A stretch of 64,000 bases of DNA from Zancudomyces culisetae (lineage: Eukaryota > Kickxellomycota > Harpellomycetes > Harpellales > Legeriomycetaceae): positions 1 through 64,000 of the forward strand of contig LSSK01000094.1 in NCBI GenBank assembly GCA_001969505.1, written 5' to 3'. Below are positions 45,676 through 57,601 of this stretch, piece after piece. Made by a program: the position numbers and the translations under genes. Numbering within the stretch: position 1 is the stretch's first letter; the number at the start of each line of letters is the position of its first letter. The notes beneath the pieces were generated by a model. The model had not been told where the DNA came from and ran no database searches. It saw only the letters and a program-made list of their open reading frames with translations.

Positions 45676-46272
45676 TTAACGCCTGCTTTGGATATAGCTC
45701 AAGTAAGAATTCCAAAATATACCAAATATACTTCCACAAGGTACTCTGAATTGCATAGGTATAAGTGAAAAATTCAATAGTTGAAACGCCGGCCAGATTA
45801 AGTAGTTGGCTTTTAAGGTGATAAAGTATTTGTCTTTGAATGCCTGCTGAATTTCGTACCTGTTTTTGCCCTCCATAACATTCATATATGAAAAAAAGAG
45901 TATAATACCTATTGGAGCAAAAATCAGTTGATCAGTGGCAACTCTTTTCACAAGAGGTACTATGGCGTTTATTTTTGATTCGCTTGACTTTTCCCTGACT
46001 GCTGACAGTGGAAACCTTTTGTTGAGAAATATGTACCATCTATTTACCACTGGTCCCAACAAAAACCCGTACGATACAAACCGAAGAGTTCTCATCAAGT
46101 CGTATTCTTGTGTAGACATTGATACAGTTGTAGAGCCATCTATATTTTCAAACTTCAGTCCCTGTGCGATAATATCTCCAAGACCGAACAATATTCCATT
46201 GGTTATAGACATTGTTTTCACTGGGTGAGCAACTGAAGCCTTGCTCCACGAGTTTAGCAACTTTAAAGCCAT
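45676..46272 (-). CDS. Mpv17/PMP22 family membrane protein (copy 2 of 3)
   Basis: Intronless, 198 residues. GDIIAQ near the start, NRWYIFLNKRFPL, KRVATDQLIFAPIG, NVMEGKNRYEIQ, LIWPAFQLLNFSLIP and CGSIFGIFWNSYLSYI cover the family signature end to end. It has four hydrophobic segments as expected. It shares orientation with copy 1 but is clearly diverged from it, so the duplication is old. Confidence 0.93.
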   Translation of the reverse strand: MALKLLNSWSKASVAHPVKTMSITNGILFGLGDIIAQGLKFENIDGSTTVSMSTQEYDLMRTLRFVSYGFLLGPVVNRWYIFLNKRFPLSAVREKSSESKINAIVPLVKRVATDQLIFAPIGIILFFSYMNVMEGKNRYEIQQAFKDKYFITLKANYLIWPAFQLLNFSLIPMQFRVPCGSIFGIFWNSYLSYIQSRR

Positions 46273-47639
46273 TATTCCTTTGCGCGTTATGTAGTTATTT
46301 GTTAAGCTTCTTTCTTTTTATGTCGATACCAGCACTGTGATGATATACTTGTTTAACCCCAACAGTATATTACAGATGTTTTACTAAGTTGGCTACTTTT
46401 GGTTTATTTAAATATAGGATATTTGATTTTTATATAAGTTGAACTGGTTAGATAGGAGAAAGAAGTTTTGAATCAAAAACCCGGCTTCGTAAAGTAAATA
46501 ATACACCCCCATTTCCAAATTGTGAGGCAGGGATATTAACAGATTAAAATTCTTCAAAACGCAAAATTGAAGGCATGTGGGGTTGGTTATTCCCTCTATT
46601 AATTTTAACTTGTTTTCCAATGCATTATTTGTTTTCGCATGACATCCTATAATACCTGTCGACAAACATTGGATGATGGCGAAATATCAAGCCAGTCTAA
46701 ACCAAAAAATAAATACTATTTATATTGATTCCACCCAAACGAGCTTGGAGTTTTCATGCAATATGGATTTTCCAGTTATTAAGCTCGATAAATAAGGAGG
46801 GTGGGATGAATCTGAATTTGGCTTTATTGGTGCCGTATCTTACTACATAATGGGTATTTTGTGCATTTTGTGCAATATGTGCAATATGTAATAGCCGATT
46901 TTGCTTCGCAAACACTTTGTCTGCTCCAAAGTTTGTTTTTTCTTCAAAAGCCAGGAAATATATAAAGACCCGCATGCATAGGGTGTGTATACATTCTGCA
47001 CCTGGAATCGTTGAACAAACCATTCCCCTCTCATTGAAACATTGAAGGCTTTATTAGATATATTGAAATCCTAAACCCCAAGTAAACTCCAACTCCTAGG
47101 TATTAACGAGAGATATTTATAAAGTACCCGGGACACATACTTGTATACCTAGAGATATATCCCCTAGCTGAGTATTATGAAGCATCCATGCTCAACCAAC
47201 CTTAAAAATTCTACACATACTAGATAACCCAGGCCATGTGCTGTATTACTAATAACACGTTTGATAGTATGCCAGTAAAGCCTGGTTTCAAAGCTCCATT
47301 TTACCATTGGCTCTTGGTACAGGTTCGTATCCAATAAAGCTGAAATACAATCCAAATCTTCAGGAGAACTTGGCATTTTCTGATTCCAATTAAAATTTCC
47401 CACTTTTCCAGGTGATCTCCCAAATCATTCACAAAACGGCTTGTCATTTTTTTTTTGGCTTAGCTCACAATAAATTCTTGATTCACGAAAAAAAATTTTC
47501 TTTATAAATTTGATGACTCTGAACAGAATATGTAAAAATAAATAAAGCAAGCTTCAACTAAACTAAAAGAGCTAAGCAAAGTCGCACAGAAAATCGACAC
47601 ACAAACGTAGGGTTTATCGATGAAAGATATAGATTACTA
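46273..47639. other. Intergenic region within the Mpv17 cluster
   Basis: About 1.4 kb. A minus-strand frame at 47164-47376 (70 residues from an ATG, starting MPSSPEDLDCISALLD) is somewhat protein-like but too short and unsupported to call. The rest is AT-rich. Confidence 0.4.
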
Positions 47640-48320
47640 ATGGCAGCACTGTTCAAGCTTTGGAAAATTAGTGCTCAAAATCGCCCTTACACAACCATTG
47701 TGGCAACAGAAATTGCACTATCTTCGTGTGGTGACATTCTGGCACAATCACTTGATCACTTTGAATTTTTTAAAGTCTACAATGACAGCGCACATCAGCT
47801 CGTCAAAGAACCTACGGCTGTCAACGGATGGCTAGGTTGGTACGATCCCATGAGAACAATGCGATTTACACTTGTTGCGACCATGATATCACCAATTGGA
47901 TTTCGATGGCACAAGTTTTTGGACAAAAGAGTCCCATTGAATTCCAAGATAGTCAATATGGAGAGCAAAAGCAGAATAAGTAGGTTTAGGATCAGACTAA
48001 AAAACTCGAAACCAGTCGCAAAACGTGTAGTATACGATCAAGTTTTGTACGAGCCGCTTGCATACATAACAATATTCACCAGCCTAGGCATTTTAGAGCA
48101 GCTGAATTTTCAGGAAATCAAAGAAAAAGTGCGTTCAACCGCTATCCCTACCTACATTACAGGGCTTGCATTGTGGCCATTTATTCAGGCCGTGAACTTT
48201 AGTCTTATACCACTGGTTTACAGAGTTCCATTTATGAGCATTTTTGATATATTTTGGGATACATACATGAGCTGGATGAATTCGCATTCACTCAAACGAG
48301 AGGACGTAGTAGCTCAGTAA
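47640..48320 (+). CDS. Mpv17/PMP22 family membrane protein (copy 3 of 3, divergent)
   Basis: Intronless, 226 residues, opposite strand to the other two. Family pieces are CGDILAQSLDHF, FRWHKFLDKRVPL (the usual RWY is RWH), AKRVVYDQVLYEPLA, LWPFIQAVNFSLIPLVYRV and FDIFWDTYMSWM (the usual WNxxLS is WDTYMS). The central linker is longer and basic (ESKSRISRFRIRLKNSK). The altered signature residues suggest a specialised function. Confidence 0.9.
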   Translation: MAALFKLWKISAQNRPYTTIVATEIALSSCGDILAQSLDHFEFFKVYNDSAHQLVKEPTAVNGWLGWYDPMRTMRFTLVATMISPIGFRWHKFLDKRVPLNSKIVNMESKSRISRFRIRLKNSKPVAKRVVYDQVLYEPLAYITIFTSLGILEQLNFQEIKEKVRSTAIPTYITGLALWPFIQAVNFSLIPLVYRVPFMSIFDIFWDTYMSWMNSHSLKREDVVAQ

Positions 48321-48758
48321 AAGCTGGCCCTCCTGTATCATTCACTCCCTCTCCCTAATTGCAAAACATAGCAGCGTATGCGTGTGTAGAAATGTATACC
48401 TGATTTGCCGCTTTGTCGCCTGGTTTATTTCATAGAGGCATAACCTTGACTATATTATGATAGAGGGATAATAAGCATTTCAGATGTAATTTTTAAAAAT
48501 CGGAAGGTCTTTCTTTCCAAAATAGAATTTTGCAAACTAGAAAATAAAAATAGTACAGCACACCTAAAACTAAAAAATCTGGACTAAATGAAGCTCTACT
48601 ATGGTTTTAATGTGGTTGAAATATCCCATAAATGGTGTATGTGTGTATGTGTATGTGTGTGTGACAGATTCCTAAACTTGGGTTCGTCTACAAACAGTGG
48701 ACTAATTGTACAATGTAAAATCCAATACTAGACCCATTAAATATTTAAAACCGGATGG
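48321..48758. other. Convergent intergenic spacer with GT-rich run
   Basis: 438 bp; a (GT/ATGT)n run lies near 48635-48662. No gene seen. Confidence 0.5.
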
Positions 48759-50258
48759 TCAGACTGGGTTGGCAAAGTGCAGTAGTGAAAAAACAGTATC
48801 TTTTCCTAAAGACTGACATATACCATTTAATCTATTGATGACACTGGGTGTCATTTTCTCCAAGGTTTTAGTTGTATCAGCGACAAAAGTCGAGTCTGAG
48901 TCTGCATCCGAACTGTTGTCGCTTAATCCATACAAATTGGCCGGGTTCTCAAAATTCAGCCCAAAGTTGCACCCATATGTTGCTCTTAGTTTGATGCGTT
49001 TCATTTTTGGAGCGTTTAGCCCTATTTCCAAAAGTGCCTGGGTTTGCACTTTCTCATAGATATCAAACAGTTCTAGAGTTTCTAAATGGGTGAAGTTCAT
49101 ACACGCCCTGCGGATTAATTCAAAAGATTTAAGCGAGCGTCTAGGTATGATTGAGCTACAGGACAGTGTCAGGTATTTTATGTTGGGAAAGTAACATCCA
49201 AATTTGGATAGGCTTTCATAGTTCCTATAGAGAACCAAATTAGTACACTGGTGTGCCAACATGGCTGTAATAGATGATTTGAGGCCTTCAGAGTTGCCAT
49301 CAGTACTATTATATTCATGGGATTTATCTCGAAACATTCTTTGTTGTGTTCTAGATTCCACCTCATCTATAAAATCAGCTGAAATCCTCGCGCATGAGCT
49401 GATGTCTAGCACTCTTAGCGTTTTCAGATTGTACAGCGAAGCGATTCCTCGCGCGGTAACTTTCACACAGTTTGAAATGTTTAGATTTTGTATGGGTAGC
49501 CCTGATTCAGATAATAGCTCCAAACAACCATCATCAATCTTTTGGCAATTGGAAACGTCTAATGTCATCAACTGTTTTAGATTGGACGTAACTGATCTCA
49601 TAACTTCAAAATCAAAAAACATCAACTCCTTACATATAACAACTCGCAGATTAACAAACGTAGAAAATAAAGTTTTTAACGATTTTGAGGACAGGTCAAA
49701 GCACTGGCTTACATTTAGCTTTTCCAGCTTGAAATTCATATGACGGACAAAATCTGTATGAATAAGCTCTCCGCCTTGCTGCTGACAGGTCTTGTAGTAT
49801 ATAATGGATAGTTCATTTTCCAATACTTTTACAGCCTCTTTCGAAAAAAATTGAACGTTTTTGGCATTGATTGAAAGTAGGTTTGGTAGTGAAAGTATAC
49901 AGCCTGCTAACCAGTCTTGTGGAATTCGCGAATAGATGTCATCTTCTATCATGTTCACATTCAAGTGTTGTATATTCGCCTTAAATATGTCATGAAACTG
50001 TTTTCCAGTATTCGTTTTCACAACTTTTGATGATTTAATGCACTTTAAAAACAATAGAAATGATTCAATAGGGCTCAGTTTATGACCAAATACTGGCGAT
50101 GTATAAAGTCTCTTTATCGCGGCATTGTACCAATTCTTATTTACTTTCATCGATTGTAATATTCCGTTATGATCCAAATACAGCATCAGTCGATCGAGAA
50201 ATGGATCCAATCTGTGGATAGGCGTGAACACCGTGTTGACAGTAGTTGGGCTTTTCAT
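48759..50258 (-). CDS. F-box-like leucine-rich-repeat protein (AMN1/RNI type)
   Basis: Intronless, 499 residues. The first ~50 residues (FLDRLMLYLDHNGILQSMKV, then NKNWYNAAIKRLY) resemble a degenerate F-box. From ~175 on come cysteine-containing LRRs: LEKLNVSQCFDLSSKSLKTL, LMTLDVSNCQKIDDGCLELL, IQNLNISNCVKVTARGIASL and LRVLDISSCARISADFI. F-box/LRR proteins usually recruit substrates to SCF ubiquitin ligases. The F-box is weak, so an SCF role is inferred. The C-terminal third is Ser/Asp-rich without clear repeats. Confidence 0.8.
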   Translation of the reverse strand: MKSPTTVNTVFTPIHRLDPFLDRLMLYLDHNGILQSMKVNKNWYNAAIKRLYTSPVFGHKLSPIESFLLFLKCIKSSKVVKTNTGKQFHDIFKANIQHLNVNMIEDDIYSRIPQDWLAGCILSLPNLLSINAKNVQFFSKEAVKVLENELSIIYYKTCQQQGGELIHTDFVRHMNFKLEKLNVSQCFDLSSKSLKTLFSTFVNLRVVICKELMFFDFEVMRSVTSNLKQLMTLDVSNCQKIDDGCLELLSESGLPIQNLNISNCVKVTARGIASLYNLKTLRVLDISSCARISADFIDEVESRTQQRMFRDKSHEYNSTDGNSEGLKSSITAMLAHQCTNLVLYRNYESLSKFGCYFPNIKYLTLSCSSIIPRRSLKSFELIRRACMNFTHLETLELFDIYEKVQTQALLEIGLNAPKMKRIKLRATYGCNFGLNFENPANLYGLSDNSSDADSDSTFVADTTKTLEKMTPSVINRLNGICQSLGKDTVFSLLHFANPV

Positions 50259-51335
50259 TTGTGAGTTTTAGTGCAGGTTGAATTATCGAATTGTCTATCC
50301 AAATTTTGTTGATCGAAAAACTTGAAATGTTATGCACCTAAAAGAATAGATCAGATATGCGCTGTAAACTAGTAAAAAAAGTAAAAAAAATTACCTTTTA
50401 AGAGTAATGCCTCAACCGGTGGTGTATTGAGTTCTAGTTTTATACTAATACAGCTCAGCTATTGTAGGTATGAACACAAATTTATTTGGTTTAATTTTCT
50501 GACTTATTTCACATGATTCTTACCAGTAATTTAACATCTAACATTCTGTAAATTCACGTCTATTTATCTCATTATTATTTTGATGGGAATATTTTCAAGT
50601 GAAATGAATGAGTTTATATTAAACAGTTAACCTTGTAACAGATCTCCCAGCAACTCGAATTGCCCAGTTTCAATGCGAATAAAAGTTTTTGGAAAAAATG
50701 AACTTTTATCTCGGGTCTGATAAAAAAAATACCCTTTCTAACTACCGAGAATATAGTATAGATGCAAATATCATCTCACTCTAGAATTCGTCAGGTTCGA
50801 TTTCAATACTTGGGTGGTTACTAAAAGATGGAAATAAGCATCCAAGCACTAAGCAAGGCTTGATCCTGTACCGGCTACTTTTAGTTTTTGCTAAAGTAAT
50901 GATGTATGAAGACCCCGCTGACAAGATCGACCTGCAGTACGTGTACAGTATGGTATTTATATGGTCGCTTAAATCCCGGGACCTACTCATTATATCTTTC
51001 AGTTGTCCTTGTATGTCTACAAGAAAAATAGCATTAACAATAAATATTATTGCATAGATTCTGTGCACTCAACCAATCACTAATCGGGACTTGGTGTTTA
51101 GTTATTTAGAGCACAGAAAATAGCATTTTGGAGAATGAAAATAATGTCAGTAAATGATTGGACGAACAGGAAAAAAACAAAGAAATTAACCTTAAATAGT
51201 CATACGTAATTATGGTTCATTTTCTACTCGAGACTTAAACAAAAGTTGGCTAAAATACAAACCCTTGGGATCGGCAAAAGATTTATCTGAACTAAAAGCG
51301 AATAGCGAAAAAAGGGACAATCAGGCAGTGAGAAA
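50259..51335. other. Divergent intergenic region
   Basis: About 1.1 kb between the LRR gene and the Derlin gene. A minus-strand 95-codon frame at 50781-51068 looks signal-peptide-like but has only a GTG start, so it is not called. Confidence 0.45.
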
Positions 51336-52388
51336 ATGGCACGACAAACTTGGAGGGATAGTGAGGCTTATCATGCTTATTTGAGTATATCAATGGTTAC
51401 AAGATACATGCTGACTGCTACTGCTGTCGGGTCACTCATGCTGATTTTAAAATTATACCCGTACTATCTGTTTTTAAATTGGAATCAAGTAATCAAAAGA
51501 TTTGAGGTAATTAATAAGTATAATTAGTAGTTATCCTTTTTTCTTGAAACTGTCAATGAAGTATACAACATTGACGGAATACAACATTTTCGTTTTTAAT
51601 CCCTCCACCCCCTCCATCTCCTTCGTGAGAGGAGATATTAATGTACTTGACAAAGATTATTAACTTGATGGCAAAAAAAATACACGTAAATATGATAGAT
51701 CTGGCGAATGTTGACTTGTTTTTTTGTGCTCCCACCCAAACTGAATAGTTTGTTTTCGGTGATGAATTTCTATAAATTTTCCTTGGAAGTTGAAAAAAAG
51801 ATATTCAATGAGATGGCAGCGGAGTATGCCTGGTTTATAACTTTTTGTATGGCGACGATTCTATCATTGTCAGCATATGAAAATACGGTTATATATTTTG
51901 ACGGGATAATGCTGGCGGTTGTGCAATTATGGGCGTCGTATAATGCCGGTAAGACAGTAAACTTTATGTTTGGGCTCAAAATTAACGCAGAATACTTATC
52001 GCTTGCGTTTATTGGAATCGAATTTCTGCTAAGCGGTGGAAGGATGCCATGGGATATGATATATGGCTATGTGGCAGCAAGAATATACTACTATCTTACA
52101 GTTGAGTATCCATCTCAGAGAGGGGGAATTAATTATATGAAAACACCGCAGATATACTACAGAATATTCAGTCAGGAACCCAATGCCAGAATAATCAGCG
52201 TAACAGAGAGAGCAAACGCCGGGCGTGCGACCAACACAGAATCATCAGGATTTCACACATTTAAACCTACAGGAACACCACTCGGGAAACGAGGAGAACA
52301 AAGTACGAGTAGTGGTGGAACGACAGCGGCGCCATATGCAGCAACTAGTGGTGTGGTTTGGGGCAAAGGGAGAAAGCTAGGCGGGTAG
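51336..52388 (+). CDS. Derlin (ERAD rhomboid pseudoprotease) with SHP box
   Basis: Exons 51336-51506 and 51699-52388 (GTAATT..GATAG, phase 0), 286 residues. Derlins thin the ER membrane and help extract misfolded proteins for degradation. The start MARQTWRDSEAYHAYLSISMV is followed by hydrophobic spans. The conserved WR motif appears as FEIWRMLTCFF right at the splice junction. GYVAARIYYYL...YPSQRGG and MKTPQIYYRIF match the Derlin C-terminal region, although the GxxxGH of human Derlin-1 is GYVAAR here. The tail ends VVWGKGRKLGG, an SHP box that binds Cdc48/p97. It is most like the Dfm1/Derlin group. Confidence 0.88.
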
Positions 52389-53088
52389 ATGTCACAGCAC
52401 ATTTCATTGTGAATCTGAGAGTGTTGGTATATTGCAGTATGTTATAGTATAGTATAGTATATTATATCATTTCAGTGTACAAGTAGATTAATAAAAGCAT
52501 TTTTTTAAATGTATTTGGATATTTATAAAAGAGATCCATTTTAAAATACTTAAAACTAAATTACAGCAGTGGCTTTGGGGATGGACAATAAATATGTATA
52601 TAATATACATGAGATGAACTCGTATATAGTTGATAGGATAGTGGGATGATTTATGATTTGCGACAGAGTTAGGATTGTAACTGGACACATATTACTTCAT
52701 TTGCATTTCTAACTAGGAAATTATAAGCAATATATTTTTGGGAATTTGAGCATTTGGGCTTCGTGTAGCCAAAACTGTAAAATCTTCGATAGCTTGGGAA
52801 ATGTAGATAGAGTATGGTACGGGGAGAAACGGGATTTGTAAATTAAATTGAATGTCAAAATTTGAGATTCCGATTCGCTGCAAGAAGTGTAAAATGTTTA
52901 AAAAAATAACACAATTATAGGAAAAGGAATGAGCAAAAAGGCTGACCAAAGAAAGCATTGACTATTTCTAATATTTTAGCAGTTTAGCAGTTTAGCAGTT
53001 TGGTAGTTTGGTAGCTCAATTCAAGGATTCAAGAGTAGACATAGTAAACATTCTGCATCAGTAATAGCATAATACAGTTGTAAACAAG
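52389..53088. other. Intergenic region with short tandem motifs
   Basis: 700 bp. Contains TATAG repeats near 52440-52465 and repeated TTTAGCAGT/TTGGTAGT units near 52975-53015, just upstream of the golgin start. No gene seen. Confidence 0.5.
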
Positions 53089-56000
53089 ATGATGTCGGAG
53101 CAAGAAAAACAAAAGAAAGTGCTGGCGGCTAGAAAAAAGGTAAACAATCGCTATGTCCATAAAAAAGAAGTGTTTTGGATAGTAGTTTGGATAAATGTAC
53201 AAGTACACCAGGTATATGGACGCTAATTAATAGTTGAAATTCGATATATAATTTAAATAGCTAAAGCAATTTCAGAATAAAAAGGCAAGTGGAAGCGCCG
53301 AAACAAAAGGCAGATCACAAGAAGATAAAAAGGAAGAAACACCCAATACGCGCGAACAAAGCGCAGAAACAGAGACACAAGTACGCGCTACCGAACTCAC
53401 CGGACCCACTGCAGCTATCGAACCCGCAAAACCTACAGAGCCAAAAGAAACAACACCAGAGACAGCAGTAGAGGTTTTACAAGAAGATGAGAAGGAAACG
53501 GAACGTATGGGGTTGGGAATAATTCAAGAGGGAGGTAATGAGGAGGGGAATGAAATAAATCCTAACGAGCAGCAGCCCGGAAAAAGTATGGAAAGAACAA
53601 GCTCCAATGATAGTACGATGAAGGCAAGGGCGTTATCTAGTGGAACAAAGGATGATCAACGAGATCGAGCACAAATAGCGGATTTGGCAAGGAGCAAACT
53701 CCGACTAGAAGCCGAAAACAAGAAAATCAAAGCAAGGAACGCTGAATTGGAACGTCTAGTGCAAGCTAAAGAGTCCGAGCTTGAGTCTGTACAGAAAAAT
53801 ATAGTAGAGCTAAACAATAGTCAGCGGGAAATAGCCAAGCAAATGGATGCAACAAAGGAGTTTGAACAGAAACTGGTGGAAAAGTATGAAGAAATGATAG
53901 AAAGTGTGACAAAGGAGAAGGAGGATATGCAGAAGAATTTAGAAAAGCGTATCGCAGCAGAGGAAGTAAAGAGAAATGAAGAAGTTAAGCGAATTACTCA
54001 AGAAAAAGAACTAGCAATAAAAGAGGTAACGAAAGAGAAGGAAAACGTTAAAGAAAATTTGGAAAAGCGTATCGCAGAGGAAGAGATGAAGAGAAAGGAG
54101 GAAATCGAGCGGATTACACAAGAAAAGGAATTAGCAATAGAAAAGATAATAAAGAAGAAAGAAGGCATTCAAAAGAGGTTGGAAACACGTATCGCCGAAG
54201 AGGAAGGGAAGATAAAGAAAGAGATTGATCAAGCTATTGAAGAAAAGCAAATGGCAATAGAAGAGGTAGCAAAAGAGAAAGAAAACATTAAAGAGAGTTT
54301 GGAAAAGCGTGTCGCAGAGGAGGAAATTAAGAGGAAAGAGGAGATTGAGCGGATTACTCAAGAGAAAGAAGTAGAAATAGAAAAAGTAATAAAGGAAAAA
54401 GAAGGTATTCAAGAGAGGTTGGAAAAGTGTATCGCTGAGGAAGAGATGAAGAGAAAGGAGGAAGTTGAACGGGTTATCCGAGAAAAAGAATTAGCAATAG
54501 AAGAGATAACGAAAGAGAAGAAAAGCATTCAAGAGAGTTTGGAAAAGCGTATAACAGAAGAGGAGGTAAAGAGGAAGGAGGAAGTTGAACGGGTTATCCG
54601 AGGAAAAGAAGAAATGGAAAAACGGCTAAGAGCTGAGGAAGAGACGAAGAGTAATATGTTAAGAGAGGGTGCAGAGGAAATGAAGAGACAACTGAGCTCA
54701 AGTATTGAGGAGAGTAATAGGGAGAATGAGGAACTAAAGAAGGCAATGGAAGCTAAGGAAGAGGAAAATCGCCAACTATTGGAGAAGATAGATGAAATAA
54801 AAATGATACGAGAGGGACTGGAAGGGAAAATGGAAAATGAGGAAAAGGAGAGAGAGAAGGAAAAGAGTGAACTATTGGAAAAGATAAATGAAGTTACAAG
54901 GGAAAAGGTGGAGTTGGAGGATAGCTTACGGATCAAGGAGGAGGAGAAGGATGATTTGATGGAAAAGAGTAATGAATTGGCAAGAGCCAAAAAAGTGCTA
55001 GAAGGGAAAATTACAATGAAGGAGCAGGAGAAGAGTGGACTGATGAAAAAGGTGAAAGAGCTGACAAAAAACAAGGAGGTATTGGAGGGGAAATTGGTGG
55101 AAAAAGAACAAGAGATGGAAGCAAAAGTGGGACAGTTAAAAACCGAGACGGAAAGAATTACGATGGAAAACGGAAAATTGAAAAAGGAAGTTGAGAATGA
55201 AATGCTTGAAAAGGAAGAGGGAATAAGGCGGATGGAAGAGGAAATGAGGCAGAGAGTTGGAGAAATGGAGCAAGTGATAGCGGTGAAAGAGCAAGAGAAT
55301 TTAGAAAAGGCTCAACAGTTGGAGGAGAAGGATGCGAGAATAGAGGAAATCTTACAAGAGAGGAAGGGGTATGCACAAGAGAAGGAGCATGAGATAAAAA
55401 AGTTGCGTGATATATACGCACAAGAAATTGTGGAGCTGAGACGAGAAAGCGAAAGGATGTTGGAGGAGGCGAATGATGTGGGCGTTCAAGAGCGCGAAGC
55501 GATGCTTAAGAAGAAGGAAGAGGATATGCAGGCGAAAATGGCACAAGAGCTGGAAGCACAGAGGGAGCAATTGGAAGCGGAAAGAACCAAGAGAATTGAG
55601 CAGCTAACAGTAGAGAAGGAGGAGGAGCAGGAGAAGAGGATTAATGAGATTAAGCAGAAGAAGGATGAGGAAATAGTGGCGATAAAAGAGCAGTTTGAGG
55701 GAAGGCTAAGCCAGGTTCAACTTGAATATGAAGCGCGTGTTGAAGAAATGAACAAGTTACACAGTGAACAAGCTGAGCAGATGGAAAAACGATTGAAAGA
55801 GGGACAAGAGGAGATGGAAAGGACAGTAACAAGAAAGGAAGAAGAAAAGAAAGAGTACGTGGGTAAAATGAAGGAGCAGATGAAGATGCGAATAAAAGAG
55901 ATGGTAGAACAACGACAGCAGATGGAGCAGAAACACGGGGATGAGGTGTTGCAGCTACGTAAGGAGATGGAAGAAAAGGAAGCTGAGGCGCAAAGTATGA

Positions 56001-57478
56001 GAAAAAAACTTGAGGAGGATATTGAAGCGATTCGTAGACAAAAGGAGGAATTGGAAGATGAAGGGAAGAAAATGATTAAAGCGATGGAAATAAAAATGGG
56101 AGAGGTTTTACTTGAAAAGGAGGCAGGAATTCAAGAAAAACAGGATGAAATGGACGCAAAGGTACAGCACATGAATGAGGAAAAGCAGCGAGAAGTTGAA
56201 GAGGCTATTAACACACGAGAGGAAATGTTGAAGGAGTTGAAGAAACAAAAGGAGAATGAGATTGCCCAGCTTTTAAGAGAGAGGGAACAGTTGCAGCAGA
56301 CAAATAGTGATAGAGTGCGAGAATTGCAGCAAGAGATGGACAAGAAGGTCGAAGAGATCATAAATGAAAAGGCACAAGAAATCGAAAGGATTGTTCAAGA
56401 GAAAGAACAAGAAAAGAGTGAACGAGAAAAGGAGCTAGTTGATGCACACCAACAACAGGTGCAGCAAATAAAACAGCAGGCAAAGAAGCGAGACCACAGC
56501 TACACGCAGCAACTTCAGCAGCTCCAACAGGCTAAAAGTGACATCGAACGAGAAAGAGATGAGGCAATTGCACAGGGAAAGCAGAAGATAGCAGAGCTTG
56601 AGCAGTTGATTAGCGACCACCAGAATAAACACCAGCAAATGGTAGCAGCCAACGAAGCGACACAACAGGAGTACCAAAGCCGACAGAATGAAATGCAAAA
56701 ACAGATGGATGGACAGGCGAGCGAGATAGACCAGCTGAAACAACAGATCCAGGAGCAATCAGATAAGGTAACTGACCTGAACCGCCAGGTAGCCGAAAAA
56801 ACGAAAGAATTGAAGAAACAAGAAAAAGTGACCAAGGGGGTCAATTTGCAGCGCGAAGCAGCAAACAAAATGGCTAAAGAATTAGGTGAACGCATTAACG
56901 AGATGACAAAGCAGCATGAAACCGAGATAAACGCGAGAGATGAACAAATGAAATCAATAGTGGAGCAAAGTGCACAACGCGAACAAGAAGCTGCAACCAC
57001 GCTTGAAAATCTACACAAAGAACTTGAAGAAACCAACGTACGGCTTGGCGATGTAATTGCCAAACTTTCCGCAAAGGAGACCGAAACGGATGAATTAAAA
57101 ACGCAAGAAAAACAACATTTACAACGAATTGGTGAGCTGGAAGATGCACAGAATTCTAGCGAGCAACTAATCCAACAAATAAAGACCCAGTTGAGCGATG
57201 CAGCAGCTGAATCACAGCGTGCTAGAGAAGAATTTGCCAGTAAACTGGAGGAGCTGAATGGTACACACACGTCAGAGCTTCAAAAAATCCACACTACTCT
57301 TGATCATCAAACCAAGAAAACTGATGATTTGCAAACCGAACTTGGCCAGACTAATCAGACACTCGCCGAAACAAAAGAACAGTTGGACACTACACGAGCT
57401 CGGCTGAGTGACTGTATAGATTTGGTTCTGGCCAATCAAAATACTTTGGCTACCCAACTTTGTAAATTTAAGAATTGA
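53089..57478 (+). CDS. GM130-like golgin, long coiled coil
   Basis: Exons 53089-53139 and 53261-57478 (GTAAAC..AAATAG, phase 0), 1422 residues. The joined start MMSEQEKQKKVLAARKKLKQ then FQNKK matches the basic N-terminal motif of GOLGA2-type golgins (KLAAAKKKLxxFQ). A Thr/Glu/Pro-rich disordered part follows to about residue 135. Nearly all the rest is Glu/Lys/Gln coiled coil, ending in ARLSDCIDLVLANQNTLATQ. Golgins tether vesicles at the Golgi. Residues ~244-483 consist of six 40-residue repeats. No GRIP domain or C-terminal membrane anchor is visible. The N-terminal motif is the main reason for the family call. Confidence 0.75.
53939..54658 (+). repeat. Six in-frame 120-bp tandem repeats in the golgin gene
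   Basis: Units start at 53939, 54059, 54179, 54299, 54419 and 54539, exactly 120 bp apart. Each encodes about 40 residues of the form LEKRIAEEExKRKEEIERIT and on to QEKELAIEK. The last unit decays at its end. The constant period with no indels points to duplication kept in frame. Confidence 0.92.
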
Positions 57479-57601
57479 AATAATAATACTTTTAAAGACA
57501 CTGCATATACGAAACGAATTAAAACGAATTAAAACGAAATAAAGCGAAATGAAACGAAATGAAATGTTATACTTCTTTGAAAATGAATCTATCGTTATTG
57601 T

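Noticed and set aside
47164-47403. 79-codon minus-strand frame between Mpv17-family genes
   Set aside because: The longest form starts at GTG and the ATG form is 70 residues; there is no homology I recognise and no promoter evidence.
50781-51068. 95-codon minus-strand frame with a signal-peptide-like start
   Set aside because: The only start is GTG, an upstream TGA closes the frame, and no splice donor/acceptor joins it to an ATG.
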